Below are positions 31,681 through 41,276 of a DNA stretch of 50,332 nucleotides, piece after piece. A model generated the notes under the pieces. It did no database searches. It was given only the letters and a program-made list of their open reading frames with translations, and was not told the origin of the DNA. The translations under genes and the position numbers were made by a program. Source of the stretch: Pseudomonadota bacterium (lineage in GTDB: Bacteria > Chloroflexota > Ktedonobacteria > Ktedonobacterales > JADMIN01); assembly GCA_021324535.1 (NCBI GenBank), contig JAJPIU010000050.1:1-50332 (forward strand), given 5' to 3'. Numbering within the stretch: position 1 is the stretch's first letter; each line of letters opens with the position of its first letter.

Positions 31681-31799
31681 TCCCATCAGGTACATGTTCT
31701 TCCGGCCTCGCTCTCCATTCAGGGAACGGGGCTGGAAGCAAAATCCGCAGCGTCGTATGATCACCCATAGTTCCATGCAGGCGTCAGTAAGGAGCGCGG

Positions 31800-33539
31800 A
31801 TGAAGACCCCATCTAAACGGAGACATTCCTCCACGGCGGAAGATCAGCTTCTTGCCCGGCCACCTATTCAACGCCAGGAGCCATACGACGACAACCCATT
31901 CGAGCAGTTTTTCGAGCACGCGCCCGACGCCGTGGTTATCGCCTCGATAGAGGGCGCGATCAGGATGGTCAACCGGCAGGCCGAAACGCTCTTTGGCTAT
32001 CCCCGCGCGGCGCTAGTTGACGCTGAGATCGAATTACTGATTCCACAACGGTATCGCGTGCGCCACTCACAGCTACGCGCAGACTACACCGCGCATCCAC
32101 GGGTGCGCCCAATGGGGGTAGGATTGGAACTCTACGGCGTGCGCCAGGATGGCAAAGAGTTTCCCGTCGAGATCAGCCTCAGCCCAATCATGCTGCATGG
32201 CGAACACTGTGTCATGGCAGTGATCCGCGATGTGACCGAACGCAAGCGGCTAGAACGCCAGGCGCGCGAGGCGCTGAACACCATGCTGCAACTGGCCGAG
32301 GAGCGCCGCAAATTGCTCCAGGTGGTCTTGGACGAACTTCCTGGTGGCGTGTACCTCACGCGCGGACGCGACGCCCGCCTGGCGCTGGCCAACCGTGCGG
32401 CGGAAGAGGTCTGGGGGGCGCGCTGGCCCATTGGCATGCCCATGCGCGAGTTCCTGGCGACCAGTGGTGTACGCATCTTCAACAACGAGGGGCGCGAACT
32501 CACCGAAGATGAGCTGGCGACGGTGCGCGCGGCGCGCACTGGCGTAGCGATCCATCACCACCAGGAGAGCATCCAACGACCCGACGGACGAGCGCAACCC
32601 GTTATGCTCAACGTTGTGGCGCTGGATAGCTCCCTGCTCACCTGGACAACCCAGAGGCAAGGAAAGCATGAGCCGCCAGGGATCGAAGCGCCTGGCGAAG
32701 AAATGTCGCTTCAGCAGCCGGAATACGCTTCGCTGGTCATCTTGCAGGACATCTCCGCCATCAAAGACGCTGAGCGGATGAAGGACGACTTCATCACCAT
32801 CGCCGCGCACGAACTGAAGACGCCAATGGCGGTCGTTGCGGGCTACACCGATCTGCTGGCGCGCCAGCTTCGCAACGAGCATGCAGCCAATGGCAATGCG
32901 CCGCCCGCCTGGGAGGAAGAGGCGCTCACGACCATTGAGGACGCTACGCGCCGCCTCGTCGAGCTTGTGGATGATCTGCTGGATGTGACACGCTTGCAGG
33001 GTGGTCGCCTTCATCTGCGTATCGAGCCGCACGATCTGGTGGCGCTGGCGCGGCGCGTGATCCGGCGCCTGAGCGTGACCACCACGCGCCACACCATCTC
33101 GCTTCAGAGCGACGCCGAGCATGTTGTCGTTAATTGCGACAGCGGGCGTATCGAACAGGCGCTCAGCAACCTGATCAGCAACGCCATCAAGTATAGTCCG
33201 GCGGGCGGCGAGATTACGGTAGAAGTGACCGGCGCAGTAGAGACACAGCTACAATCCGGCGGGATGGACAAGATGGCAGAAGTGCGTGTACGCGATCACG
33301 GCATCGGTATACCAGACGATCAGCAGCATCGCATCTTTGGCCGTTTTTCCCGCGCCGAGAACGCAGCCGCGCTGGGCATCGGTGGCGTGGGGCTGGGACT
33401 CTATCTCTGTCGCGAGTTGATACAGCGCCAGGGTGGGCGCATCTGGTTCCACTCGGTCGAGGGACAGGGAACCATCTTTGCGTTTACGCTGCCGCTTACC
33501 GAAGAAACATCTGATGCAGAGGCGGCTTCGGCAGTATAA
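31800..33539 (+). CDS. PAS-domain sensor histidine kinase
   Basis: A 579-residue cytoplasmic sensor without membrane helices. PAS 1 is at about 32-150 (FFEHAPDAVVIASIEG...VIRDVTERKR), followed by a short coiled coil and PAS 2 (about 170-320). The phosphorylated histidine is H337 in AAHELKTP. The catalytic domain has N box SNLISNAIKYSP, G1 RDHGIGIPD, F box IFGRFSR and G2 GVGLGLYL. The PAS domains suggest a small-molecule, redox or gas signal. AAGGAG precedes the ATG. No response regulator adjoins it; the OmpR-type gene 5.8 kb upstream is the closest. The metabolic genes ackA and xfp follow. Confidence 0.93.
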   Translation: MKTPSKRRHSSTAEDQLLARPPIQRQEPYDDNPFEQFFEHAPDAVVIASIEGAIRMVNRQAETLFGYPRAALVDAEIELLIPQRYRVRHSQLRADYTAHPRVRPMGVGLELYGVRQDGKEFPVEISLSPIMLHGEHCVMAVIRDVTERKRLERQAREALNTMLQLAEERRKLLQVVLDELPGGVYLTRGRDARLALANRAAEEVWGARWPIGMPMREFLATSGVRIFNNEGRELTEDELATVRAARTGVAIHHHQESIQRPDGRAQPVMLNVVALDSSLLTWTTQRQGKHEPPGIEAPGEEMSLQQPEYASLVILQDISAIKDAERMKDDFITIAAHELKTPMAVVAGYTDLLARQLRNEHAANGNAPPAWEEEALTTIEDATRRLVELVDDLLDVTRLQGGRLHLRIEPHDLVALARRVIRRLSVTTTRHTISLQSDAEHVVVNCDSGRIEQALSNLISNAIKYSPAGGEITVEVTGAVETQLQSGGMDKMAEVRVRDHGIGIPDDQQHRIFGRFSRAENAAALGIGGVGLGLYLCRELIQRQGGRIWFHSVEGQGTIFAFTLPLTEETSDAEAASAV

Positions 33540-33676
33540 TCCGATGACGTAGCGCGACGAAGCGCCAGAGACGCCATCTGGCGCGCAACATGCTTGCCTA
33601 TTCGCTGCGAGACATACTGAGTTACAGATGATCAATACGCCTGATCAGCAGAGAAACGAAGGAAGGGTCACACGCC

Positions 33677-34975
33677 ATGAGCCAGCCAGACATGCCGAAC
33701 ATGCCGAACACGACAGAGAGCGCACAACAACCGCAACAACTAACACATGCTCTGCGTATCCTCACGCTCAACAGCGGATCATCGAGCCTCAAGTTCGCGC
33801 TCTATCGCCTCAACCGCGAGGCGCCGGGTGATCCAACCCTTTCCACGATGACGCTTGAAGCGCAGGGCAGCCTGAACGACATTGGCGGCCAGGAGACGAC
33901 CTTCACCGTACGCGCGGCCAACGGCGCATCGCTGACGAACGAGCGGGTGGCGATGGCAGAGCAGGCAGCCGCGCTGCAACATCTGCTGGCCTGGGCGCGT
34001 GGCGCCGAGGCAAAAGCAAGATTTGAGGGGCTGGCCGCCGTGGGTCATCGCATCGTTCACGGCGGCCAGCAGTATCAAAGCCCACAGCGCATCACCCCGG
34101 AGGTGATGGAGACGTTGCGCTCGCTGATCCCCCTGGCGCCCAACCATCTCCCATCCGAGATCGCCGCCATCGAGGCGGTTGGCAAAGCATGGCCCGATGT
34201 GCCACAGGTCGCCTGCTTCGATACCGCCTTCCATGCCACTATGCCAGCCGTCGCCCAGCGGTTTGCGCTGCCGCGTCGCCTGTTCGAGGCGGACGTCAGG
34301 CGCTACGGCTTTCACGGCATCTCCTACGCCTACATCTGCGACGCGCTTCAGCGGATGGATGGGCCAGCCGCGCTGGCCGGGCGCACGATCATCGCGCATC
34401 TGGGCAGCGGAGCCAGCATGGCCGCCCTGCGCGACGGACAGAGCATAGACACGACAATGGGCCTCACCCCGCTGGGCGGCCTCGTGATGGCGACCCGCAC
34501 GGGCGACCTCGATCCAGGTGTGTTGATCTACCTCGCCCGCGTGTACGGCCTCTCGCCTGATGCGCTTGAATCGCTGCTGAGCGAACAGGGCGGCATGCGT
34601 GGCATATCAGGGGTCAGCGGCGACATGCAGGAGTTGCTGGAACGCGCGCCAACTGATGCCCATTGCGCAGAGGCCATCGAGAGCTTCTGCTACTCCGCCC
34701 GCAAGACAGTTGGCGCGCTGGCCGCCGCGCTTGGCGGACTGGATCGCCTCGTCTTCACCGGGGGCATCGGCGAACGCGCGGCGCCTATTCGCCAGAGCAT
34801 CTGCGACGGGCTGGCGTTTCTGGGGATCACCCTTGACGCCGACCGCAATGCCAGCAATGCCCCGATCATTTCAGCCGATACGAGCGATGTCGTTGTGCGG
34901 GTGATTCCCACCGATGAGGAGATGATGATCGCGCGCTACACCGCCGAAACACTCGATCTTTCACACATCAGATAG
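33677..34975 (+). CDS. ackA: Acetate kinase
   Basis: A 432-residue enzyme that converts acetyl phosphate and ADP to acetate and ATP. The sugar-kinase/Hsp70 fold shows NSGSSSLK (32-39), GHRIVHGG, the DTAFHATMP and [10 protein letters not shown] blocks, [24 protein letters not shown] (shortened) and FTGGIGERA. The N terminus has some 25 extra residues (MPNMPN repeats) before the fold. GAAGGAAGGG lies upstream. It ends 25 bp before the phosphoketolase gene, so acetyl phosphate made by one enzyme is used by the other, giving ATP without respiration. Confidence 0.97.
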   Translation: MSQPDMPNMPNTTESAQQPQQLTHALRILTLNSGSSSLKFALYRLNREAPGDPTLSTMTLEAQGSLNDIGGQETTFTVRAANGASLTNERVAMAEQAAALQHLLAWARGAEAKARFEGLAAVGHRIVHGGQQYQSPQRITPEVMETLRSLIPLAPNHLPSEIAAIEAVGKAWPDVPQVACFDTAFHATMPAVAQRFALPRRLFEADVRRYGFHGISYAYICDALQRMDGPAALAGRTIIAHLGSGASMAALRDGQSIDTTMGLTPLGGLVMATRTGDLDPGVLIYLARVYGLSPDALESLLSEQGGMRGISGVSGDMQELLERAPTDAHCAEAIESFCYSARKTVGALAAALGGLDRLVFTGGIGERAAPIRQSICDGLAFLGITLDADRNASNAPIISADTSDVVVRVIPTDEEMMIARYTAETLDLSHIR

Positions 34976-35000
34976 CCAAGCCAGAGAGGATAAAGACGTT

Positions 35001-37496
35001 ATGAGTCAGGCGCACCCTACACAATCCACCGAACACAAGCCGTTTCCCTTTGATGTCGCCATTTCCAGTGTGGTCGCGCGCGGCCATGCGCTCTCGCCGG
35101 GCGAAAACACCGTGACGCCACCGCACGACAAACGCTTGAATGAGAAACAACTGAGCCTGATCCAGCGGTACTGGCAGGCGGCGAACTACCTCACCATCGG
35201 CCAGATTTATCTACAAGACAATCCCCTGCTACGCGAGCCGCTCAAGCCGGAGCACATCAAGCCGCGCCTGCTGGGTCACTGGGGTACGTCGCCCGGCCTC
35301 AGCTTCATCTACGTCCATCTGAACCGGCTGATTCGCGAGCGCGACGCCAACATCATCTATCTGGTCGGCCCTGGGCATGGCGGCCCCGCGATTGTGGCCA
35401 ACACCTACCTGGAAGGAACCTATAGCGAGATTTACCCGGAGATCACGCAGAACCTCGACGGCATGCGGCGCCTCTTCCGCCAATTCTCCACGCCGGGCGG
35501 TATCCCCAGCCATGTGAGCGTGCCCACCCCCGGCTCGATTCACGAGGGCGGCGAGCTTGGCTACGTGCTGGCGCATGCCTTCGGCGCCGTCTTTGATAAT
35601 CCCGATCTGATCGCGGCGGCTGTCGTTGGCGACGGCGAGGCCGAGACGGGGCCGCTGGCAGGCTCCTGGAAAGGCACACGCTACCTCAATCCCGTGCGCG
35701 ATGGCGCGGTATTGCCCATCCTGCACCTCAATGGCTATAAGATCAGCGGCCCCACGGCGCTTGGCCGTTCTCCTGATGATGAGGTACGGGCGCTGCTGGA
35801 AGGCAACGGCTACGAGGTCTTCTTCGTCGAGGGCGACGATCCCGAAACAATGCACCAGACCTTCGCCGCCACGCTCGATGTCTGCTATGACCATATTCGC
35901 GCGATTCAGCAGCAGGCGCGCACCACAGGCGATCCCGCCGCCATCACGACGCGCCCACGCTGGCCCGCTATTGTGCTGCGCAGCCCCAAAGGATGGACTG
36001 GCCCGGCAGTAGTGGACGGTCATCCGGTGGCGGGCACGTTCCGCGCGCACCAGGTGCCGCTGCCAAACGTCAAAACCGATCCGGCGCATCTGGCGCAGCT
36101 CGAGGCGTGGATGCGTAGCTACCACCCGGAGCGCCTGTTCGACGAGAGCGGCAGGCTCTTCCCGGAGCTTGCGGCGCTGGCTCCCACAGGCGACCGCCGT
36201 ATGGGCGCCAACCCACACGCCAACGGCGGCAGGCTGTTGGTTGACCTCGACCTGCCCGACTTCCAAGACTACGCGACGCCGGTTGAGCGGCATGGCGTCT
36301 CTTCAGTTGAAAATACCGCGCCGATGGGCGCACTGCTGCGCGATACGTTTCGCCGGAACGCCAAACAGGCAAACTTCCGCCTCTTCTGCCCCGACGAGAC
36401 AAACTCCAACCGGCTGGGCGCCGTCTTCGATGTGGAAAACCGCTGCTACGTCGGCGAGACGCTGGCGATTGACGATCACCTCTCGCCAGGCGGGCGCGTA
36501 ATGGAGGTGTTGAGCGAACATCTGTGTGAGGGCTGGCTTGAGGGCTACACGCTGACGGGCCGACATGGCCTCTTCGCCACCTACGAGGCGTTCGCGATGA
36601 TCTCCTCTTCGATGACCGTGCAACACTCCAAATGGCTGGAGGGCAGCCTGAATCTGAGTTGGCGCGCGCCCGTCGCCTCGCTCAACATCCTGCTGACCTC
36701 CACCTGCTGGCGCAACGACCACAACGGCTTCAGCCACCAGGGGCCTGGCCTGATTGACGTGATGCTCTCCAAACGCGGCTCGGTCTCGCGTATCTATCTG
36801 CCGCCCGACGCGAATTGCCTGCTCTCGGTGACGGATCACTGCCTGCGCAGCCGCAACTACGTCAACCTGATCGTCTGCGACAAACAGCCACACCTGCAAT
36901 ACCTGGCGATGGACGAGGCTATCGAGCATTGCGCGCGCGGCGCCTCCATCTGGGAGTGGGCCGGTACGGCGAGCAGCGAAACGCCAGATGTCGTGTTGGG
37001 CTGCGCGGGCGACGTGCCGACGCTCGAAACGCTGGCCGCAGCGGCCTGGCTGCGCGAGCATCTGCCTGGCTTGCGGATGCGGGTGGTCAACGTGGTAGAC
37101 CTGATGACACTCTTCCCGCCGGATCGCCATCCCCACGGGATGAGTGAAAGCCAGTTCGTCAACCTCTTCACTGATGACGCGCCGGTGGTTTTCGCGTTTC
37201 ACGGCTACCAGCGCGCCCTGCACGAGATCATCCACGGACGCCCCAACGCGGAACGCTTCCATGTGCGTGGCTTCAACGAACAGGGAACGACCACCACGCC
37301 ATTCGACATGGTGATCCTTAACGAGATGAGCCGCTACCACCTGGCGATAGAGGCGATCAAGCGATCCGCGCGCATCCGACCACAAGGCCCCGCGCTGATC
37401 ACCCAACTGCACAACCTGATCGCCCAGGCGATGGCCTACTCACACCAGCATCTCGAAGATCAGCCGGAGATCAGCAATTGGACATGGCCGGGGTAA
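35001..37496 (+). CDS. xfp: Xylulose-5-phosphate/fructose-6-phosphate phosphoketolase
   Basis: An 831-residue thiamine-diphosphate enzyme that splits xylulose 5-phosphate (or fructose 6-phosphate) with phosphate into acetyl phosphate and glyceraldehyde 3-phosphate (or erythrose 4-phosphate). Visible family blocks are [10 protein letters not shown] (93-102), GPGHGGPA (123-130), the ThDP site GDGEAETGP (210-218) followed by NGYKISGPT, and the [10 protein letters not shown] and C-terminal domains. The N terminus has about 40 extra residues compared with lactobacillary enzymes. GAGAGGA precedes the ATG. It is the last gene of the ackA-xfp unit. Catalytic residues appear intact. Confidence 0.97.
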   Translation: MSQAHPTQSTEHKPFPFDVAISSVVARGHALSPGENTVTPPHDKRLNEKQLSLIQRYWQAANYLTIGQIYLQDNPLLREPLKPEHIKPRLLGHWGTSPGLSFIYVHLNRLIRERDANIIYLVGPGHGGPAIVANTYLEGTYSEIYPEITQNLDGMRRLFRQFSTPGGIPSHVSVPTPGSIHEGGELGYVLAHAFGAVFDNPDLIAAAVVGDGEAETGPLAGSWKGTRYLNPVRDGAVLPILHLNGYKISGPTALGRSPDDEVRALLEGNGYEVFFVEGDDPETMHQTFAATLDVCYDHIRAIQQQARTTGDPAAITTRPRWPAIVLRSPKGWTGPAVVDGHPVAGTFRAHQVPLPNVKTDPAHLAQLEAWMRSYHPERLFDESGRLFPELAALAPTGDRRMGANPHANGGRLLVDLDLPDFQDYATPVERHGVSSVENTAPMGALLRDTFRRNAKQANFRLFCPDETNSNRLGAVFDVENRCYVGETLAIDDHLSPGGRVMEVLSEHLCEGWLEGYTLTGRHGLFATYEAFAMISSSMTVQHSKWLEGSLNLSWRAPVASLNILLTSTCWRNDHNGFSHQGPGLIDVMLSKRGSVSRIYLPPDANCLLSVTDHCLRSRNYVNLIVCDKQPHLQYLAMDEAIEHCARGASIWEWAGTASSETPDVVLGCAGDVPTLETLAAAAWLREHLPGLRMRVVNVVDLMTLFPPDRHPHGMSESQFVNLFTDDAPVVFAFHGYQRALHEIIHGRPNAERFHVRGFNEQGTTTTPFDMVILNEMSRYHLAIEAIKRSARIRPQGPALITQLHNLIAQAMAYSHQHLEDQPEISNWTWPG

Positions 37497-37517
37497 ATGG
37501 GGCGCCCTCTGCCGTAG

Positions 37518-37545
37518 CGCCGTTCTCCAGAGCGGCCCCGTGTCG
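37518..37545. repeat. Repeat family C, copy 2
   Basis: GCCGTTCTCCAGAGCGGCCCC followed by GTGTCG, 21 bp after the phosphoketolase stop. It matches the copy at 5175-5203 at nearly every base. Confidence 0.6.
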
Positions 37546-37571
37546 TCAGTCGGCGTAAACCTAACCCCCAG

Positions 37572-37595
37572 CCCCTTCCCATCGATGGGAAGGGG
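37572..37595. repeat. Repeat family B, copy B6 (perfect palindrome)
   Basis: CCCCTTCCC-ATCGAT-GGGAAGGGG is a perfect 24-bp palindrome preceded by CCTAACCCCCAG. It lies 76 bp after the phosphoketolase stop. Confidence 0.9.
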
Positions 37596-37696
37596 AGAGT
37601 ACTGTCGTTGTGACAAGGAAAGCCGCCTACGCTGGCTACTTCTGGTCATCCTGCAAGAGAATGAGCGTCCACAACCTTTGTACGGAGTACGACTCA

Positions 37697-37882
37697 ATGA
37701 ACCTGATCACGCTGATTCACCGACTGACAAGTGATCCTGACTGCGCGGTCTTCCCACCAACTGGGCAGCCACAGAGAGAATCCCCGTTGAGTGCGCCGGA
37801 GGACGTGCGAGCATTCTACGATTTGTGCGGCGGAGTCATCATTGCACAGGGATCACCCTATGCAGTTCATATTGTTGGGTAG
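37697..37882 (+). pseudogene. Truncated SUKH/SMI1-KNR4-like protein
   Basis: A 61-residue ORF (MNLITLIHRLTSDPDCAVFPPTG...PEDVRAFYDLCGGVII...) that looks like the first third of a SUKH (SMI1/KNR4) protein, a family of immunity and signalling proteins of about 130-180 residues. It stops at TAG 37880-37882, and the following frames do not restore the family. It is probably a decayed immunity-type gene. The start is set by the conserved MNLxxLIxRLTSDPD beginning. Family call is by pattern only. Confidence 0.5.
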
Positions 37883-37899
37883 GAGGTTATCAGGAGCAT

Positions 37900-38103
37900 A
37901 TGAAGCGGTTCATGATCGACACGAATTTCAACTGGCTTGGAGCAAGCAAGCCGGCCCTTTCGCACGAAGAAGCCAGGCGACTTGGACTACAGGAGAACGA
38001 AAGAGTCACGGTCTACCAGGATGATGATGAGTGGGAAGCTCTCGTGAAGTACGACGATAGTCTGCCCTATCAGTACAGATGGTACGTGATCCTGCAAGAT
38101 TAG
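37900..38103 (+). CDS. Small hypothetical protein beside the SUKH remnant
   Basis: A 67-residue acidic soluble protein (MKRFMIDTNFNWLGA..., ...WYVILQD) with an alternating pattern (NERVTVYQDDDEWEALVKYD) suggesting a small beta-barrel. CAGGAG (37891-37896) and AGGAGG (37881-37886) lie ahead of the ATG. The gene follows the truncated SUKH ORF by 17 bp on the same strand, and the two may once have formed an immunity-type operon. No family was recognised. Confidence 0.5.
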   Translation: MKRFMIDTNFNWLGASKPALSHEEARRLGLQENERVTVYQDDDEWEALVKYDDSLPYQYRWYVILQD

Positions 38104-38261
38104 CGCATAGTGTATACTGCGCTCTTGCGCTCCCACACAGCTTACCATATGTATCATGTGTCCGGCTATGACATGACATGCGGTGGCAATACATATGAGG
38201 TTACAAGCCGCTTGTCCATAGGACAACACCTGCCATGCGCCTTCTTATGTGCCTGGGAGGA

Positions 38262-38358
38262 GTCCGCGTAGGCGGACTTCGTGGCGCAGCCCCTAGGCGC
38301 GGTTTCAACCGCCTGCCCCCTTCTGACTACGAGGCGCGGTTTCAACCGCCTGCCCACT
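38262..38358 (+). repeat. Repeat family A, copy A2 with duplicated tail
   Basis: GTCCGC-GTAG-GCGGAC, TTCGTGGCGCAGCCCC, then GGCGCGGTTTCAACCGCC. The GGCGCGGTTTCAACCGCC hairpin is repeated after 14 bases (38333-38350). Confidence 0.8.
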
Positions 38359-38426
38359 TCGCCCGCTGCTGCTGCGCTCACCCTTGTTCTACTTGCCGAT
38401 CTGCCGGATGCGCCCGCCGTATGCTG

Positions 38427-38432
38427 TATAAT
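38427..38432 (+). promoter_or_regulatory. Possible -10 element of the biotin carboxylase gene
   Basis: A consensus TATAAT lies 55 bp before the GTG start. No matching -35 was found at 16-18 bp, so this is tentative. Confidence 0.3.
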
Positions 38433-38486
38433 CGAAATATCACCAGCAAAGAAGAGCGTCTCACTCTATAGCACCGGGGGGTGTGT

Positions 38487-40616
38487 GTGGCAGCGTCGCC
38501 AATCGTCTCGCGCGAGCCAAAGCCGTTCGCGTCAGTCCTGATCGCCAATCGTGGCGAGATCGCCGTGCGTCTCATCTTCGCCTGCCAGGAGCTTGGCATA
38601 CGCGCCATCGCCGTCTATTCCGACGCCGACCGCGACGCGCCTCATGTGCGCCTGGCCGACGCCGCCTATCGCATTGGCCCTCCCCCTGCGCGTGAGAGCT
38701 ACCTCAACATCCCCGCGATCATCGCCGCCGCCCAGGCCAGCGGCACCGAGGCGATCCACCCCGGCTATGGCTTCCTCTCCGAGAACGCCGAGTTTGCTGA
38801 CGCCTGCGCCGAGGCCAGTATTGTCTTCATTGGCCCCCCGCCCTCGGCCATCCGCGCGATGGGATCGAAGACGGCGGCCAAGCGCGCGGCGGAATCCGTC
38901 GGCACGCCAACCGTGCCGGGCTACATGGGGACGGCGCGCGATCTGCGCACGCTGCAGCGCGAGGCGGCGCGCATAGGCTATCCCGTTCTGCTGAAGGCGA
39001 CGGCAGGCGGCGGCGGCATGGGTCAGCGGGCGGTGGAACGGCCCGAAGACTTCGCAGAGGCGCTGGCCAGCGTACAGCGCGAGGCGCTCGCCTCGTTCGG
39101 CGATAGCGCAGTCTTCTTCGAGAAGCTGATCGTCGCGCCGCGCCATGTGGAGTTCCAGATACTCGGTGACATGCACGGCCATATGATCCACCTGGGCGAA
39201 CGCGAATGCTCCATCCAGCGACGGCGACAGAAAGTCATCGAGGAAAGCCCCTGCGTCGCGCTGACACCGGAGCTACGAGCGGAGATGGGCGCGGCTGCCG
39301 TGCGTGCGGCCCAGGCAGTGGGCTACTACAACGCGGGCACCTGCGAATTTCTGCTGGCGGAGGATGGCAGCTACTACTTCCTTGAAATGAACACCCGCCT
39401 GCAAGTGGAGCATCCCATCACCGAGCAGGTGACCGGCGTTGACCTCGTACACCTGCAACTGGCCATCGCCGCCGGGCGTCCGCTAGAACTGACACAAGAG
39501 CAGATCAGCCCGCGCGGCCATGCCATCGAGGCGCGGCTCTACGCCGAAGACCCCGCCCAGGGCTACCTGCCGTCCAGCGGGCGCATTCTGGTTTTCGCGC
39601 CGCCACTCGCCCCTGGTGTGCGGGTGGATGCAGGAGTGAGCGCGGGCGGCGAGGTCAGTATGAACTATGACCCCATGCTGGCCAAGCTGATCGTCAGCGC
39701 AGAGGATCGCTCCGCCGCGATAGATCGCCTGCGCTGGGCGCTCGATCACTTCGCCGTGCTTGGCGTGACAACAAATATCCCCTTGCTGCGCGCCATCACC
39801 GACGAGCCCGACTTCCAGGCCGGACAAACAAACACAGCGTTCCTCGAAACACACGATCTGGCGCGCGGCAAAGCTTCGACCCAGATGGACACCGAGACGG
39901 CGCTGGTAGCAGCCGCGCTGTGGGAAACGCTCGCCCAATCTACAACCTCCGCAGCCACCAACGGAAGCACTGGCGCGTCTCGGCGCGGGCCGTTCAACCC
40001 CTGGGCGCGGGGAGCCGCAGCGATGGGCGCAGGCGGCGAAAGGCGTTTTATCTATACGGACGCCACAGGCCACCGCCGCGTCGTCACGTTGCGTGCGCAG
40101 CCAGGAACGGGCGCCTATCACGCCTGGGTAGATGACGCGCCCTATCGTTTTGGCGAGGCGACATCATCAGACGAAGGCGAACCAACGGCGCTCAGCGCGC
40201 TGATCGAACGGCTGCCTGGCCCAGGGGATGCGCTGACGCTCTGCGCAGAGGACGGTTCCCGCGAGACGCTGTATCTGGCTCGGCGCGACTATGAAATACT
40301 GGTCTGGCGGCGTGGCGCGGTAACAATGTTGGCGAAGCCGCGCCCACTGGATGTGGAGACGGCGACGCAGGGCGGTGAGGCGCAAACGGGCGCACAGACA
40401 CTCCGCGCGCCAATGGCAGGCACAATCATCAAGGTGAACGCGCAGGCGGGCGACGTGGTTGCCGAGCGGCAGACGGTGGTGGTGCTAGGCGCAATGAAGA
40501 TGGAGCATGCAATTGTCGCGCCGCACGCCGCGCGCGTGCGCCGGGTGGCGCACGCGGCGGGCGACGTTGTCCCTGGCGGCGAGGCGCTGGTGGAGCTTGA
40601 GCCACTGGATGGGTGA
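38487..40616 (+). CDS. Acyl-CoA carboxylase alpha subunit (biotin carboxylase + BCCP)
   Basis: A 709-residue fusion with an N-terminal biotin carboxylase (about 12-460; LIANRGEIAVR, HPGYGFLSEN, KATAGGGGMG, EMNTRLQVEHPITE). A variable linker region follows, then a C-terminal biotinyl domain with GAMKMEH, K about 671, as the biotin attachment site. Such subunits serve acetyl-, propionyl- or methylcrotonyl-CoA carboxylases; the missing carboxyltransferase gene prevents a choice. A run of G (38476-38481) sits five bases before the GTG at 38487; GTG at 38481 would add MC. It stands alone, converging on hsp20 nine bases away. Confidence 0.92.
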   Translation: MAASPIVSREPKPFASVLIANRGEIAVRLIFACQELGIRAIAVYSDADRDAPHVRLADAAYRIGPPPARESYLNIPAIIAAAQASGTEAIHPGYGFLSENAEFADACAEASIVFIGPPPSAIRAMGSKTAAKRAAESVGTPTVPGYMGTARDLRTLQREAARIGYPVLLKATAGGGGMGQRAVERPEDFAEALASVQREALASFGDSAVFFEKLIVAPRHVEFQILGDMHGHMIHLGERECSIQRRRQKVIEESPCVALTPELRAEMGAAAVRAAQAVGYYNAGTCEFLLAEDGSYYFLEMNTRLQVEHPITEQVTGVDLVHLQLAIAAGRPLELTQEQISPRGHAIEARLYAEDPAQGYLPSSGRILVFAPPLAPGVRVDAGVSAGGEVSMNYDPMLAKLIVSAEDRSAAIDRLRWALDHFAVLGVTTNIPLLRAITDEPDFQAGQTNTAFLETHDLARGKASTQMDTETALVAAALWETLAQSTTSAATNGSTGASRRGPFNPWARGAAAMGAGGERRFIYTDATGHRRVVTLRAQPGTGAYHAWVDDAPYRFGEATSSDEGEPTALSALIERLPGPGDALTLCAEDGSRETLYLARRDYEILVWRRGAVTMLAKPRPLDVETATQGGEAQTGAQTLRAPMAGTIIKVNAQAGDVVAERQTVVVLGAMKMEHAIVAPHAARVRRVAHAAGDVVPGGEALVELEPLDG

Positions 40617-40625
40617 TGGCGCCAC

Positions 40626-41126
40626 TTACATTTGCGTGCTCTGCTCCGTGCTCGTCTCGCCAGATGGAAGGGGTGGGTTCGAGCCTGCGCCCTGTATTTT
40701 GATCTGCTGCGGCCGCCCTGGCGCGGCTTTCGGCAGCTTCAGAGTGAGCACGCCGTTCTCATAGGTGGCCTCGGCGTTTTCGGCGTTCACCGGCGCTGGC
40801 AGCGTGATGGTGCGATAGAACGCGCTTGCGCTACGTTCACGCACCAAATAATTTTCACCCTCTTGCTGCTGCTCAGCCTGTTTGCGCGCCCGAATTGTCA
40901 GACGATCACCGTGCGCCTGCGCCTGAATATCCTCTGGCTTGACCCCAGGAATAGACGCGCGAACGATAAACGCATTGTCGCTCTCCGAGACATCGAGCGG
41001 AATAGACCCTTCGGCGTCAGCCATCCACTCGCTCATTGGGCCGCCCAGCCCTTCACGGAAGAACCGATCCATCAGATCGCGCAGAGGACGTGGCCCACGG
41101 AAGGGATCCCAACGTTCGATAGACAT
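40626..41126 (-). CDS. Hsp20/alpha-crystallin small heat-shock protein
   Basis: A 166-residue ATP-independent holdase. The alpha-crystallin domain (about 42-140) includes SIPGVKPEDI and the typical ATYENGVLTLKLPK; an IKI motif follows near 145. N-terminal WDPFR/LRDLMDRFF is standard. The C-terminal tail is Ser/Thr/Glu-rich. AAAGGAGG lies 11 bases before the ATG. No CIRCE (GCACTC-N9-GAGTGC) element is present upstream, so HrcA control is unlikely. Hsp20, USP and phosphoketolase genes recur together in low-oxygen stress loci. Confidence 0.95.
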   Translation of the reverse strand: MSIERWDPFRGPRPLRDLMDRFFREGLGGPMSEWMADAEGSIPLDVSESDNAFIVRASIPGVKPEDIQAQAHGDRLTIRARKQAEQQQEGENYLVRERSASAFYRTITLPAPVNAENAEATYENGVLTLKLPKAAPGRPQQIKIQGAGSNPPLPSGETSTEQSTQM

Positions 41127-41276
41127 ACGGATTCAGCCTCCTTTTCTTTGTTGTGTCATACGCACTCGGCCCTCCTGAAGAAGAAGACAGGCGCTAGTCT
41201 GTATCTAGCTTCTATCGAGAGGGCTTCATATGAGAGGAAGCCGCATATCCGGCGCCAGCTATCCAGGTATCAGAGA

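Larger units (their letters stand above)
38104..38486. other. Intergenic region with family A repeat
   Basis: No gene. It has no feature up to 38261; then comes a full family A copy with a duplicated second hairpin (38262-38358), and a TATAAT at 38427-38432 that may be the -10 of the biotin carboxylase gene, without a clear -35. Confidence 0.55.

Noticed and set aside
35229-37412. Two long open frames on the minus strand (354 and 369 codons) opposite the phosphoketolase gene
   Set aside because: Their translations show no family motifs and a biased composition. The plus strand encodes a complete phosphoketolase with all motifs, so these are antisense frames kept open by high GC content.
41127-41276. 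CIRCE element (HrcA site) before hsp20
   Set aside because: Only a lone GAGTGC-like half is seen on the minus strand (about 41160); the required inverted partner at nine bases is missing.
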